The notes under the pieces: model-generated | Seen by the model: the letters and a program-made list of their open reading frames with translations, nothing else | Databases searched by the model: none | Told to the model about the DNA's origin: nothing | Part shown: positions 56,833 to 64,000 of the stretch, one piece after another | How positions within the stretch are numbered: the first letter of the stretch is position 1 | Layout of the letters: every line of letters starts with the position of its first letter | Assembly: GCA_017407645.1 (NCBI GenBank) | Contig: JAFQWE010000007.1 | Coordinates: forward strand, 1 to 64,000 | Length of the DNA: 64,000 nucleotides | Origin: Clostridia bacterium | Lineage (GTDB): Bacteria > Bacillota > Clostridia > Oscillospirales > Acutalibacteraceae | Direction: 5' to 3' | Made by a program: the position numbers and the translations under genes

Positions 56833-58209
56833 ATGATTCATCAATATAAATTGGGCGGCTATAATATTGTGCTTGATATATGCTCAGGCTCAGTCCACGC
56901 CGTCGACGACGTGGCGTACGATATTATCGCGTTGTACGAAAGCCAAAGCCGTGAAGATATCATCGCCGCAATGGCAGAAAAATACGAGGGTGTGGACGGC
57001 ATCACCAAGGCAGATATTGAGGAGTGTTACGAACAGGTAACTGCTCTTAAGGATATGGGCAGGCTTTTCACTCCCGACACCTTCGAGCCCATGGCAGATA
57101 CTCTTAAGAAAAAGACTGCAGGTGTCGTTAAGGCTTTGTGCTTGCATATCGCACACACCTGCAATCTTAACTGTTCATATTGCTTTGCCAGTCAGGGCAA
57201 ATATCACGGTGAGCGCGGCCTTATGAGTTATGAGGTGGGTAAGCAAGCCCTTGATTTTCTTGTTGCCAACTCAGGCACTCGCCACAATCTTGAGGTTGAC
57301 TTTTTCGGCGGTGAGCCTCTTATGAATTTTGACGTTGTCAAGCAGCTTGTGGCATATGCCCGCTCTATTGAAAAGGAAAAGGGCAAAAATTTCCGCTTTA
57401 CCCTTACTACCAACGGCGTGCTTATTGACGACGACGTTATTGACTTTGCCAATAAGGAAATGAGCAACGTTGTGCTTAGCCTTGACGGTCGTAAAGAGGT
57501 GCACGACCGCTTCCGTGTGGACTATGCAGGCAACGGCAGTTACGATAATATTGTGCCTAAATTCCAAAAATTAGTGGCGGCTCGCGGCGGCAAAAATTAC
57601 TATATGCGCGGCACCTTTACCCACCACAACCCCGACTTTTTGGAGGATATTAAGCAGATGCTCGACTTGGGCTTTAACGAGCTTAGTATGGAGCCTGTTG
57701 TATGCGCCGCAGGTGACCCCTCAGAATTAACCGAAGCCGACAAAATAATTGTTCTTGACCAATATGAAAAGTTGGCAGAGCTTATGATAAATCGTGATAA
57801 AGAGGGCAAACCCTTTACCTTCTATCACTATATGATTGATCTTAAGGGCGGCCCTTGTGTATACAAGCGCATTTCGGGTTGCGGCTCAGGTACTGAGTAT
57901 ATGGCAGTTACCCCTTGGGGTGATTTATACCCCTGCCATCAGTTTGTTGGTGACGATAAATACTTGCTTGGCAACGTTTTTGACGGAGTCAAGAACACCG
58001 CTATTCAGGACGAATTTTTAAAGTGCAACGTCTATTCCCGCAAGGAATGTCAGGACTGTTGGGCGAAGCTATATTGCTCAGGCGGATGCGCCGCCAATGC
58101 ATATCACGCCACAGGCTCTGTAAACGGCGTGTATGAGTACGGATGCGACCTGTTCCGCAAACGAATGGAATGTGCCATAATGGTAGCAGTCGACAGGGAA
58201 TTAAGATGA
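56833..58209 (+). CDS. scfB: SCIFF thioether-forming radical SAM maturase
   Basis: A 458-residue radical SAM enzyme that makes the thioether bridge in the SCIFF peptide. It opens with a peptide-recognition (RRE-like) domain (about residues 1-95), then the SAM iron-sulfur motif CNLNCSYC at about residues 110-117, the barrel with DFFGGEPLMNF, and a C-terminal SPASM/twitch domain with cysteines in CVYKRISGCGSG, YPCHQF, CNVYSRKECQDCW and YCSGGCAAN for auxiliary clusters. It lies 58 bases after scfA. GAGGGATATTTA precedes the ATG. Its stop overlaps the next PLP enzyme gene by 4 bases. Confidence 0.96.
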   Translation: MIHQYKLGGYNIVLDICSGSVHAVDDVAYDIIALYESQSREDIIAAMAEKYEGVDGITKADIEECYEQVTALKDMGRLFTPDTFEPMADTLKKKTAGVVKALCLHIAHTCNLNCSYCFASQGKYHGERGLMSYEVGKQALDFLVANSGTRHNLEVDFFGGEPLMNFDVVKQLVAYARSIEKEKGKNFRFTLTTNGVLIDDDVIDFANKEMSNVVLSLDGRKEVHDRFRVDYAGNGSYDNIVPKFQKLVAARGGKNYYMRGTFTHHNPDFLEDIKQMLDLGFNELSMEPVVCAAGDPSELTEADKIIVLDQYEKLAELMINRDKEGKPFTFYHYMIDLKGGPCVYKRISGCGSGTEYMAVTPWGDLYPCHQFVGDDKYLLGNVFDGVKNTAIQDEFLKCNVYSRKECQDCWAKLYCSGGCAANAYHATGSVNGVYEYGCDLFRKRMECAIMVAVDRELR

Positions 58210-59549
58210 TGAACACACCTATTTGTGATTTTGTCAAAACCTACGCTAATCAAAATAAAATAAGAATGCATATGCCGGGGCACAAGGGCGCCGACTATCT
58301 TGGCATTGAAGCCCTTGATATAACCGAGGTTACCGGTGCCGACAGTCTGTACGAGGCAAGTGGTATTATTGCCGAAAGTGAAACTAATGCAAGCACCCTT
58401 TTCGGATGTCCTACCTTTTATTCTACCGAGGGCTCGTCGCACTGCATAAGAGCAATGCTGTATATCTGCCTTTTAAACGCAAAGCAAAAGGGATTAAGAC
58501 CTACTGTGCTTGCAGGCAGAAATGCTCACAAAGCCTTTATAAGCGCCGCCGCATTGCTTGATTTTGATGTTAGGTGGATTTATCCCGACGAGAGTGAGTC
58601 TTATCTTGCTTGCACTGTTACGCCCGAAAAGGTTGCAGAGGCGCTTTTCTCAATGGATAAAATTCCTGCCGCAGTTTATATCACCAGCCCCGATTATCTT
58701 GGCAATGTTGCCGATATTCAGGGGATAGCAGAGGTGTGCCACAGATTTGGAACCCTGCTTGCAGTAGATAACGCTCACGGCGCCTATCTTAAATTTTTAG
58801 AGCCTTCTCAGCACCCAATGGATTTGGGTGCAGATATATGTTGCGACTCGGCGCATAAAACCTTGCCCGTTCTTACGGGTGGTGCCTATTTGCATATATC
58901 GAAGACTTTGAATATTATTTCTGCTAAGGTCAAAAACGCCCTTGCGCTTTTTGGCTCCACAAGTCCGTCATATTTGATTTTGCAGTCACTTGATATGGCA
59001 AACAAGGTGATGGATGAGTGTTATAAAGAGAAGCTTGCCTTAACGATTAAAGGCGTCAAAGACTTAAAGCAAAGCCTTTCTCAAAAGGGCTATACCGTTA
59101 TAGGCAACGAGCCTATGAAAATCACCGTATCCACTAAAAAGTACGGATATTTGGGTGACGAGCTTTCCAAAATCCTCGCAGAACAAGGAATAGAGTGGGA
59201 GTTTGCCGACAGTGATTATCTTGTGCTAATGCCATCGGCAGATACAACTCCCCAACAATTTGCACAGATTGAAAAGATTATGACAGGCATACCTGAAAAG
59301 GCACCCGTTTTAACCTGTCCGCCCAAATTTGCATTGCCAAGTCAGATTATGACTGTGCGAGCTGCAACCTTGTCTACAACGGAAATATTGCCTCTTTCAC
59401 AATGCAAGGGCAGGGTGTTGGCTCAACCAACTGTGTCTTGTCCGCCTGCAGTACCGATTTTAGTGAGCGGCGAAATAATCGACGAAGCTGCGATAAAGCG
59501 TTTTGAATATTACGGCGTTGATAATTTAACGGTTGTATCTGCTTTTTGA
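58206..59549 (+). CDS. PLP-dependent Orn/Lys/Arg decarboxylase-family protein
   Basis: A 447-residue fold-type I PLP enzyme. It shows MPGHKGADYLG at the N-terminus, STEGSSHCIRAML (phosphate contacts), AVDNAHGAYLKF and DICCDSAHKTLPVLTGGAYLH with the PLP lysine (SAHKTLP). This is the short form of the ornithine/lysine/arginine decarboxylase family, which lacks the N-terminal wing domain of the inducible enzymes and resembles Firmicutes SpeA/YaaO. Likely product is a polyamine precursor (cadaverine or agmatine); the exact amino acid is not determined. It is coupled to scfB by overlap; whether this links it to SCIFF function is unknown. Confidence 0.85.
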   Translation: MMNTPICDFVKTYANQNKIRMHMPGHKGADYLGIEALDITEVTGADSLYEASGIIAESETNASTLFGCPTFYSTEGSSHCIRAMLYICLLNAKQKGLRPTVLAGRNAHKAFISAAALLDFDVRWIYPDESESYLACTVTPEKVAEALFSMDKIPAAVYITSPDYLGNVADIQGIAEVCHRFGTLLAVDNAHGAYLKFLEPSQHPMDLGADICCDSAHKTLPVLTGGAYLHISKTLNIISAKVKNALALFGSTSPSYLILQSLDMANKVMDECYKEKLALTIKGVKDLKQSLSQKGYTVIGNEPMKITVSTKKYGYLGDELSKILAEQGIEWEFADSDYLVLMPSADTTPQQFAQIEKIMTGIPEKAPVLTCPPKFALPSQIMTVRAATLSTTEILPLSQCKGRVLAQPTVSCPPAVPILVSGEIIDEAAIKRFEYYGVDNLTVVSAF

Positions 59550-59563
59550 TAGGAGAAAACACG

Positions 59564-60028
59564 ATGATAAGAATGGCAAAAGAAAAGGATATACCGAAAA
59601 TAGAAGAACTTTTAGCACAAGTGTGTCTTGTTCATCATAAGGGCAGACCTGATATTTTTAAGGTTGGCACAAAATATTCTGCTGAAGAACTGAAAAGTCT
59701 TCTTAAGGATGAAAATCGTCCCATACTTGTTTGCACAGATGAAAAAGACGACGTTATGGGCTATTGCTTCTGCATCTTTCAGCGGCATCTGAACAATTCG
59801 GTTATGACTGACATTAAGACCTTGTATATCGACGACCTCTGCGTTGATGAAAAATCAAGAGGCAAGCATATCGGCAAGCAGTTGTATGAAGCGGCAGTAA
59901 AATTTGCAAAAGAAAAGGGATGCTACAATCTTACTCTTAACGTGTGGAGCTGCAATCCCTCTGCGATAAAGTTTTATGAAGCGCAAGGGCTGTTGCCGCA
60001 AAAAATCGGTATGGAATTGATATTGTAA
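59564..60028 (+). CDS. GNAT family N-acetyltransferase
   Basis: A 154-residue acetyltransferase of the GNAT fold. The acetyl-CoA loop is VDEKSRGKHIGKQLYEAAVKFAKEKG (R/Q-x-x-G-x-G/A pattern: RGKHIG) at about residues 93-118, followed by LTLNVWSCNPSAIKFYEAQGL. The acceptor is unknown. ATG 59564 follows TAGGAGA. It lies in a row of closely spaced genes after scfB, with gaps of 14 and 17 bases. Confidence 0.88.
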   Translation: MIRMAKEKDIPKIEELLAQVCLVHHKGRPDIFKVGTKYSAEELKSLLKDENRPILVCTDEKDDVMGYCFCIFQRHLNNSVMTDIKTLYIDDLCVDEKSRGKHIGKQLYEAAVKFAKEKGCYNLTLNVWSCNPSAIKFYEAQGLLPQKIGMELIL

Positions 60029-60045
60029 TATATTGGTGATTAAGG

Positions 60046-60477
60046 ATGTATTTTGACGATTTAAAAATAGGTATGTCAGTTGACACAGCACCTGCTACTA
60101 TAACGAAAGAAAAAATGGTGGATTTTGCCTGCGATTATGATAACATACCCCTTCACACCGATGAGGAATATGCCAAAACAACTCTCTTTGGCAAACTGAT
60201 TGCTCCCGGTGTAATGTCTTTTATGTCGGTTTGGGCAAAGTATCTTGAGGTAGATTTTTTTGGTGAGGAATTACTTGCGGGAAAATCAACTAAAATAGAA
60301 TGGCTAAAGCCCGTATTTGCCGATGATGTTTTGACAGGCAAGGCAACTATCACAGACCTTGTTGAAAGAAACGCAAAAAACGGATTAGTAGAGGTCACAA
60401 TAGAAGCGTATAATCAAAACGGTGAGCTTGTTTTGACGGATGTTACCGAGGCTATTGTGAAACGCAGAGTGCCGTAG
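60046..60477 (+). CDS. MaoC-like hot-dog fold hydratase
   Basis: A 143-residue protein of the MaoC dehydratase group. The pattern FACDYDNIPLHTDEEYAKTTLFGKLIAPGVMSFM carries the catalytic Asp/His pair (D-N-x-x-H) of enoyl-CoA hydratases of this fold. LKPVFADDVLTGKATI and NQNGELVLTDVTEAIVKRR complete the barrel. A role in acyl-CoA hydration is plausible, and an acyl-CoA synthetase-like fusion gene lies 1.9 kb downstream. GGTGATTAAGG is a weak ribosome site in front of the ATG. Confidence 0.82.
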   Translation: MYFDDLKIGMSVDTAPATITKEKMVDFACDYDNIPLHTDEEYAKTTLFGKLIAPGVMSFMSVWAKYLEVDFFGEELLAGKSTKIEWLKPVFADDVLTGKATITDLVERNAKNGLVEVTIEAYNQNGELVLTDVTEAIVKRRVP

Positions 60478-60509
60478 TGTTTGTTGCGGTAATGTGAGGT
60501 GATACACTC

Positions 60510-61946
60510 TTGAAAAAGACTTATGTAACATCAATGCCAAATCATATAGGAGCTTTTTTAAAAGCAAGCAAGTGCTTCTCCGCATTGGGTATAAACATAA
60601 CCCGTGTAAGCTATAATAAGGCGGTTGATTCCCATACCTTGTTTATTGATGCGGAGGGAACAGAGGAACAGTTAAACAAAGCAGATGTTGAGCTTCAAAA
60701 GATTGGATATCTTCAAAGCAATCAAAACAAGACCAGCATTGTTTTGATAGAGTTCTGCCTTGAGGATAAACCCGGCAGTGTAACGAATATTCTTACGCTT
60801 ATCAATGATTTTAATTTCAATATTTCCTATATCAGCTCTCAGGAAAACGGAACGGATTACCAATATTTCAAAATGGGATTATATGTTGAGGATGCCGATA
60901 AAATTTCCGAATTTCTGGCAGAAGCCGAAAAATTGTGCAAAGTTCGGGTTATTAACTATAACAGTTCTGAAAAGGTTTACGACAACAGCATCTTTTATAA
61001 TACATATGTTATGGGATTATCTCAGACTATGGGACTTTCCGAAGAAGTCAGCCGTGAGCTTTTGGTACACGTTAATCTTGCTATGCAAACACTGGATGAG
61101 CAAGGGTTGTCTCCCTACAGGACCTTTGATAGCATAAGTAAGTTTGCCGAGCTGCTTGGAGCTTCTAAAGGAAAGGCTTTCAATCCAAGAATAAGCACGC
61201 ATAAGGTTTCGGATAATACAGAGATTGTTTTAATCGAGCCTCCTTGCGGCAGTAATACAATTATTATAAAAAGCAACGATAAGCTGCTGTTTGTTGATAG
61301 CGGATATGCTTGTTACAGTGATGAAATGCTTGAGGTTATAAGAAAAATTGTCCCCGATTTTGATGATATCAAGAAAACTATCCTTGTAACTCACGCAGAT
61401 GTTGACCATTGCGGCTTGCTTCCGTTATTTGATGAAATAATAGCAAGTCCCAAAACGGCTCTTTGCTTAAAAAATGAATATTTTGGGAATGACGGTTACA
61501 GAGAAAAGAATTCTCTGCATAAGCCGTATATCAATATTTGCAAAATTCTTACCTCTTATCAAGCAACAAATCCTGATAAGATTAATGTTGTGTGGAATGA
61601 TATTGAAGGCCTAACAGAGCCGCTTACTCAGATTGGATTTTTTGATTTTGAAGAATTGCATTTTGAGGTTTATGAAGGAAAAGGCGGTCATCTGCCCGGC
61701 GAAATTGTATTGATTGAATATTCTAAACATATTGCTATTACAGGCGATATATATATCAATGTGCATGGATTAACGCCTGAACAGGCTGAGTATAATCAAT
61801 ACGCTCCTATATTGATGACCTCAGTAGATACCGACCCAATGCTTTGTGCTGAGGAAAGAAAAGCAATAATAGGACGGCTTGGTGTTGGAAAATGGCAGAT
61901 CTTCGGTGCACACGGATTCAAAAAAGATTATTTTGTAAATGCATAA
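60510..61946 (+). CDS. ACT-ACT-metallo-beta-lactamase fold protein
   Basis: A 478-residue protein with an unusual layout. Residues about 1-70 and 75-150 look like two ACT domains (KKTYVTSMPNHIGAFLKASK; IVLIEFCLEDKPGSVTNILT), which usually bind amino acids. After a helical linker, residues about 210-478 are a metallo-beta-lactamase fold with VTHADVDHCG (HxDxDH-type, with Asp in place of the second His), GGHLPGEIVLIEY and ITGDIYINVHG. The start is a TTG at 60510, ten bases after GAGG. Function unknown; the ACT domains suggest amino-acid control. Composition is somewhat more AT-rich than the scf genes. A T-box leader follows it. Confidence 0.75.
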   Translation: MKKTYVTSMPNHIGAFLKASKCFSALGINITRVSYNKAVDSHTLFIDAEGTEEQLNKADVELQKIGYLQSNQNKTSIVLIEFCLEDKPGSVTNILTLINDFNFNISYISSQENGTDYQYFKMGLYVEDADKISEFLAEAEKLCKVRVINYNSSEKVYDNSIFYNTYVMGLSQTMGLSEEVSRELLVHVNLAMQTLDEQGLSPYRTFDSISKFAELLGASKGKAFNPRISTHKVSDNTEIVLIEPPCGSNTIIIKSNDKLLFVDSGYACYSDEMLEVIRKIVPDFDDIKKTILVTHADVDHCGLLPLFDEIIASPKTALCLKNEYFGNDGYREKNSLHKPYINICKILTSYQATNPDKINVVWNDIEGLTEPLTQIGFFDFEELHFEVYEGKGGHLPGEIVLIEYSKHIAITGDIYINVHGLTPEQAEYNQYAPILMTSVDTDPMLCAEERKAIIGRLGVGKWQIFGAHGFKKDYFVNA

Positions 61947-61967
61947 AAATATTTTTTCAAAAAACCC

Positions 61968-61996
61968 TTGACTTTTACACTTTAGGGTGTTAAAAT
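61968..61996 (+). promoter_or_regulatory. Promoter of the second T-box transcript
   Basis: TTGACT (61968-61973), 17-base spacer, TAAAAT (61991-61996). Confidence 0.8.
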
Positions 61997-62002
61997 ACAA
62001 AC

Positions 62003-62294
62003 AAATTTGAATATCACAACAAAGACTATGATGAAGACGGTCGGAACGTGACGTTGTACAGAGAGTTGCCGTGTGGTGCAAGGCAATATCGAAACCTTCC
62101 AATGACCTATCACTTCTGAGTCGGGGGACCGAAAGGCTAAAACCAAGTAGACTCCTTCCGTATTGCTGCGTAAAAGCAAAGAACTTGTTAGAGTTCGGAT
62201 AGTGGCGAAAAATAATATTTTCGCAATTTGAGTGGTACCGCGGGTTTAACAACTCGTCTCAATGTTTTTTGAGGCGAGTTTTTTGTTTTATTCA
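62003..62294 (+). ncRNA. T-box leader of the HTH-cupin-AMP-binding gene
   Basis: The T-box core GAGTGGTACCGCGGG is at 62230-62244, followed by the terminator AACTCGTCTCA / TGAGGCGAGTT (62251-62280) and a T-run. Stem I spans about 62024-62122: GACT / AGTC at its base, GGTC / GACC and GGAA / TTCC above, and a distal arm with ACAGAGAGTTGCC and GGTGCAAGGCAA. On the 3' side the loop reads GAA-ACC-TTCC (62091-62100). By analogy with GAA-codon-helix layouts the specifier could be ACC (Thr); TTC (Phe) in another register is not excluded. I see no aminoacyl-tRNA synthetase gene downstream. Confidence 0.9.
62251..62294 (+). terminator. T-box regulated terminator
   Basis: AACTCGTCTCA (62251-62261) with TGAGGCGAGTT (62270-62280), one G-T pair, followed by TTTTTTGTTTTATT. 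Confidence 0.9.
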
Positions 62295-62343
62295 AATTCG
62301 TTGCCATTAGATTTCATACCAAGAATGAAAGGAGATAACAGCA

Positions 62344-64000
62344 ATGGGTTACAGTTTGAAAGAGGTTGCAGGCAGAATTAAAGACCTGCGCGAAGCAAAA
62401 GGATACACGCAAGAGCAGCTTGCCAAGCTTACCGGCGTATCGGTTGATGAATACCGTGTTTTAGAGCAAGGCAACACAGATTTTAGCTTTACATTTATTT
62501 ATAAGTGTGCAAAGGCATGCGACGTTGAGGTTGTTGATTTGTTGGAAGGCAGCAGCACAACTCTCACCTCCTTTGCCATTACAAGAAAAGGCGAAGGCCT
62601 TAAAATTTTAAAGCAGCAGGGCGTTGAGTACAATAACCTTGCCCCCAAGTTTAAGGATAAACTTGCCGAGCCCTTTTTAGTTAAATTCCCCTATATCCCT
62701 GAAGAGCAAAATGCGCCGATGAAGCTTAATTCCCATAACGGTCAAGAATTTGACGTTATCGTTAAGGGTTCTCTTAAGGTGCAGGTTGGAAGTCACGTAG
62801 ATATTCTTAACGAGGGCGATTCTATCTTTTACAACAGCCTTATTCCTCACGGAATGGTGGCTGCAAGTGAGGGTGGTTGTGAGTTTCACGCCGTAGTTCT
62901 TAACCCACAAGACGGACTTGTAAGCGAGGAATATCCTGAAGCACCCTACATCACACCCAAGGTTGTTGAGAAAACTGAAACTGCAACAACCGTAGCCGAC
63001 AACTTTATTGAGTCATATTATGACGAAAAGGGTGTGTTTAACGGCATTAAGTTTAAAAATGAAGATAAGTTTAATTTTGCCTTTGACTGCGTAGATGCTA
63101 TTGCAGAAAAGACTCCCGATAAGCTTGCTATGATGTGGGTTGCAAACGATAAAACCGACCGCAAGTTTACCTTTGGCGATTTGAAGAAATATTCTAATAA
63201 AACTGCCAACTATTTCGAATCCTTGGGCATCAAAAAAGGCGATACCGTAATGCTTGTGTTAAAAAGGCATTATCAGTTCTGGTTCTGTATGCTGGCGCTT
63301 CATAAGATTGGCGCTATTGCAATCCCCGCCACCAATCAGTTGGTTGAGCACGACTTTGACTACCGATACAAAGCAGCTCATGTAAAGGCTATTGTATGTA
63401 CTGCTGACGGCGACGTATCCGACGAAGCAGAAAAGGCAGCAGCTAATTTCCCTGATATGCTTAAGATTTTGGTGGGCGGCAAAAAAGACGGCTGGAACGA
63501 CTTCAACGTTGAGATGGAGCGCTTTAGTACTCACTATTACAGAAACGAAAATTCTCCTTGCGGCGACGAGCCTATGCTTATGCTCTTTACTTCAGGCACA
63601 ACGGGTTATCCTCGTATCGCAACCCACTCTTACAAATATGCGCTGGGTCACTATCCCACTGCAAAGCATTGGCATAACGTAAATCCCGACGGCTTGCATT
63701 TTACCATTTCCGATACGGGATGGGGCAAGGCTTTGTGGGGCAAGCTTTACGGACAAGGGCTTTGCGACGCAGGTGTGTTTACCTACGACTTTGATCGTTT
63801 CCATTCGGAAGATATTTTGCCAATGTTTGCAAAGTATCATATCACCACCTTCTGCGCTCCGCCTACAATGTATCGCTTCTTTATTAAAGAAGATTTGTCA
63901 AAGTACGATTTGTCCTCTATTGAATATGCTACAACAGCAGGTGAGGCTCTTAATCCCGAGGTATTCAATCAATTTAAAAAGGCTACCGGCCTTACTATTA
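62344..64000 (+). CDS. XRE helix-turn-helix / cupin / AMP-binding (acyl-CoA synthetase) fusion, 3' end outside the window
   Basis: An uninterrupted frame of 552 codons that runs off the right edge. Residues about 7-62 are an XRE-type HTH (RIKDLREAKGYTQEQLAKLTGVSVDEYRVLEQG, shown in part as TQEQLAKLTGVS). Residues about 110-185 form a cupin (FDVIVKGSLKVQVGSHVDILNEGDSIFYNSLIPHG in part). From about 235 an ANL adenylation domain starts, with the P-loop LFTSGTTGYPR near residue 415, where Arg replaces the usual Lys, and TTAGEALNPE further on. This joins a DNA-binding and ligand-sensing module to an acyl-CoA synthetase. GGAG lies nine bases before the ATG. A T-box leader controls it. The substrate is not known. 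Confidence 0.85.
   Translation, partial: MGYSLKEVAGRIKDLREAKGYTQEQLAKLTGVSVDEYRVLEQGNTDFSFTFIYKCAKACDVEVVDLLEGSSTTLTSFAITRKGEGLKILKQQGVEYNNLAPKFKDKLAEPFLVKFPYIPEEQNAPMKLNSHNGQEFDVIVKGSLKVQVGSHVDILNEGDSIFYNSLIPHGMVAASEGGCEFHAVVLNPQDGLVSEEYPEAPYITPKVVEKTETATTVADNFIESYYDEKGVFNGIKFKNEDKFNFAFDCVDAIAEKTPDKLAMMWVANDKTDRKFTFGDLKKYSNKTANYFESLGIKKGDTVMLVLKRHYQFWFCMLALHKIGAIAIPATNQLVEHDFDYRYKAAHVKAIVCTADGDVSDEAEKAAANFPDMLKILVGGKKDGWNDFNVEMERFSTHYYRNENSPCGDEPMLMLFTSGTTGYPRIATHSYKYALGHYPTAKHWHNVNPDGLHFTISDTGWGKALWGKLYGQGLCDAGVFTYDFDRFHSEDILPMFAKYHITTFCAPPTMYRFFIKEDLSKYDLSSIEYATTAGEALNPEVFNQFKKATGLTI

Overview
The window looks like chromosomal DNA from an anaerobic, Gram-positive-type Firmicute of the class Clostridia, most likely an Oscillospirales/Ruminococcaceae-like gut lineage. 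The main signs are a SCIFF peptide (scfA) with its radical-SAM maturase (scfB), two T-box leaders, proteins anchored by lipoboxes, BMP-type nucleoside transport, an RNase M5-like toprim protein, YqeG, and strong TTGACA/TATAAT promoters with 17-bp spacers. Short hairpin repeats typical of gut Clostridia also occur. I assigned the lineage from gene content only. I see no rRNA, tRNA or CRISPR array.

Layout. 1-0.9 kb: end of a DUF559 gene whose tail is encoded by a dispersed repeat, then an AT-rich orphan. 1-3.9 kb: proC-proB-proA. 3.9-6.9 kb: zinc operon zur-znuACB with a palindrome just after the -10 box. 6.9-13.4 kb: cysK, a multi-hairpin repeat, a heterodimeric ABC exporter, a small phosphatase and a ZIP transporter. 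13.4-18.4 kb: mostly minus-strand genes (rlmA-mgsA; acyl-CoA-synthetase-like protein, DUF2953 and two DUF3592 proteins). 18.6-25.9 kb: two RNA methyltransferases and a complete BMP/Nup nucleoside ABC operon. 26-29.1 kb: carboxypeptidase, NUDIX, lipoprotein, band-7 protein. 29.1-29.6 kb: a 391-bp element of chained hairpins bounded by an 11-bp inverted repeat. 29.7-41.2 kb: tyrS, PBP, T-box-alaS, HIT, PRTase, comEC, holA, RNase M5-like, rpsU. 41.3-46.3 kb: yqeG, endonuclease IV-like, aroQ, M24 peptidase, efp, CD1247-type protein, a membrane protein and a YgjV fragment.

46.3-54.9 kb is an accessory carbohydrate-type locus: two glycoside-hydrolase-like proteins, PHP, SGNH, DUF89, DUF5107-TPR and a metallophosphoesterase, arranged around divergent promoters. 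None has an obvious signal peptide, so the locus is probably cytoplasmic. 55-56.6 kb: putP. 56.6-58.2 kb: scfA and scfB, followed by a PLP enzyme, GNAT, MaoC and an ACT-ACT-metallo-beta-lactamase protein. The right edge carries a T-box leader in front of a protein fusing an XRE helix-turn-helix, a cupin and an AMP-binding (acyl-CoA synthetase) domain, cut by the window end.

The observations I rate highest are: (1) the T-box controlling the HTH-cupin-acyl-CoA-synthetase fusion; (2) two distant copies of an ordered multi-hairpin repeat whose stems differ by compensating changes around a conserved ATATCAC/GTGATAT spacer; (3) a SCIFF precursor with Gly at the position I recall as the thioether acceptor Thr; (4) the accessory glycan locus with a palindromic operator candidate; (5) a possible pseudoknot in the efp leader.
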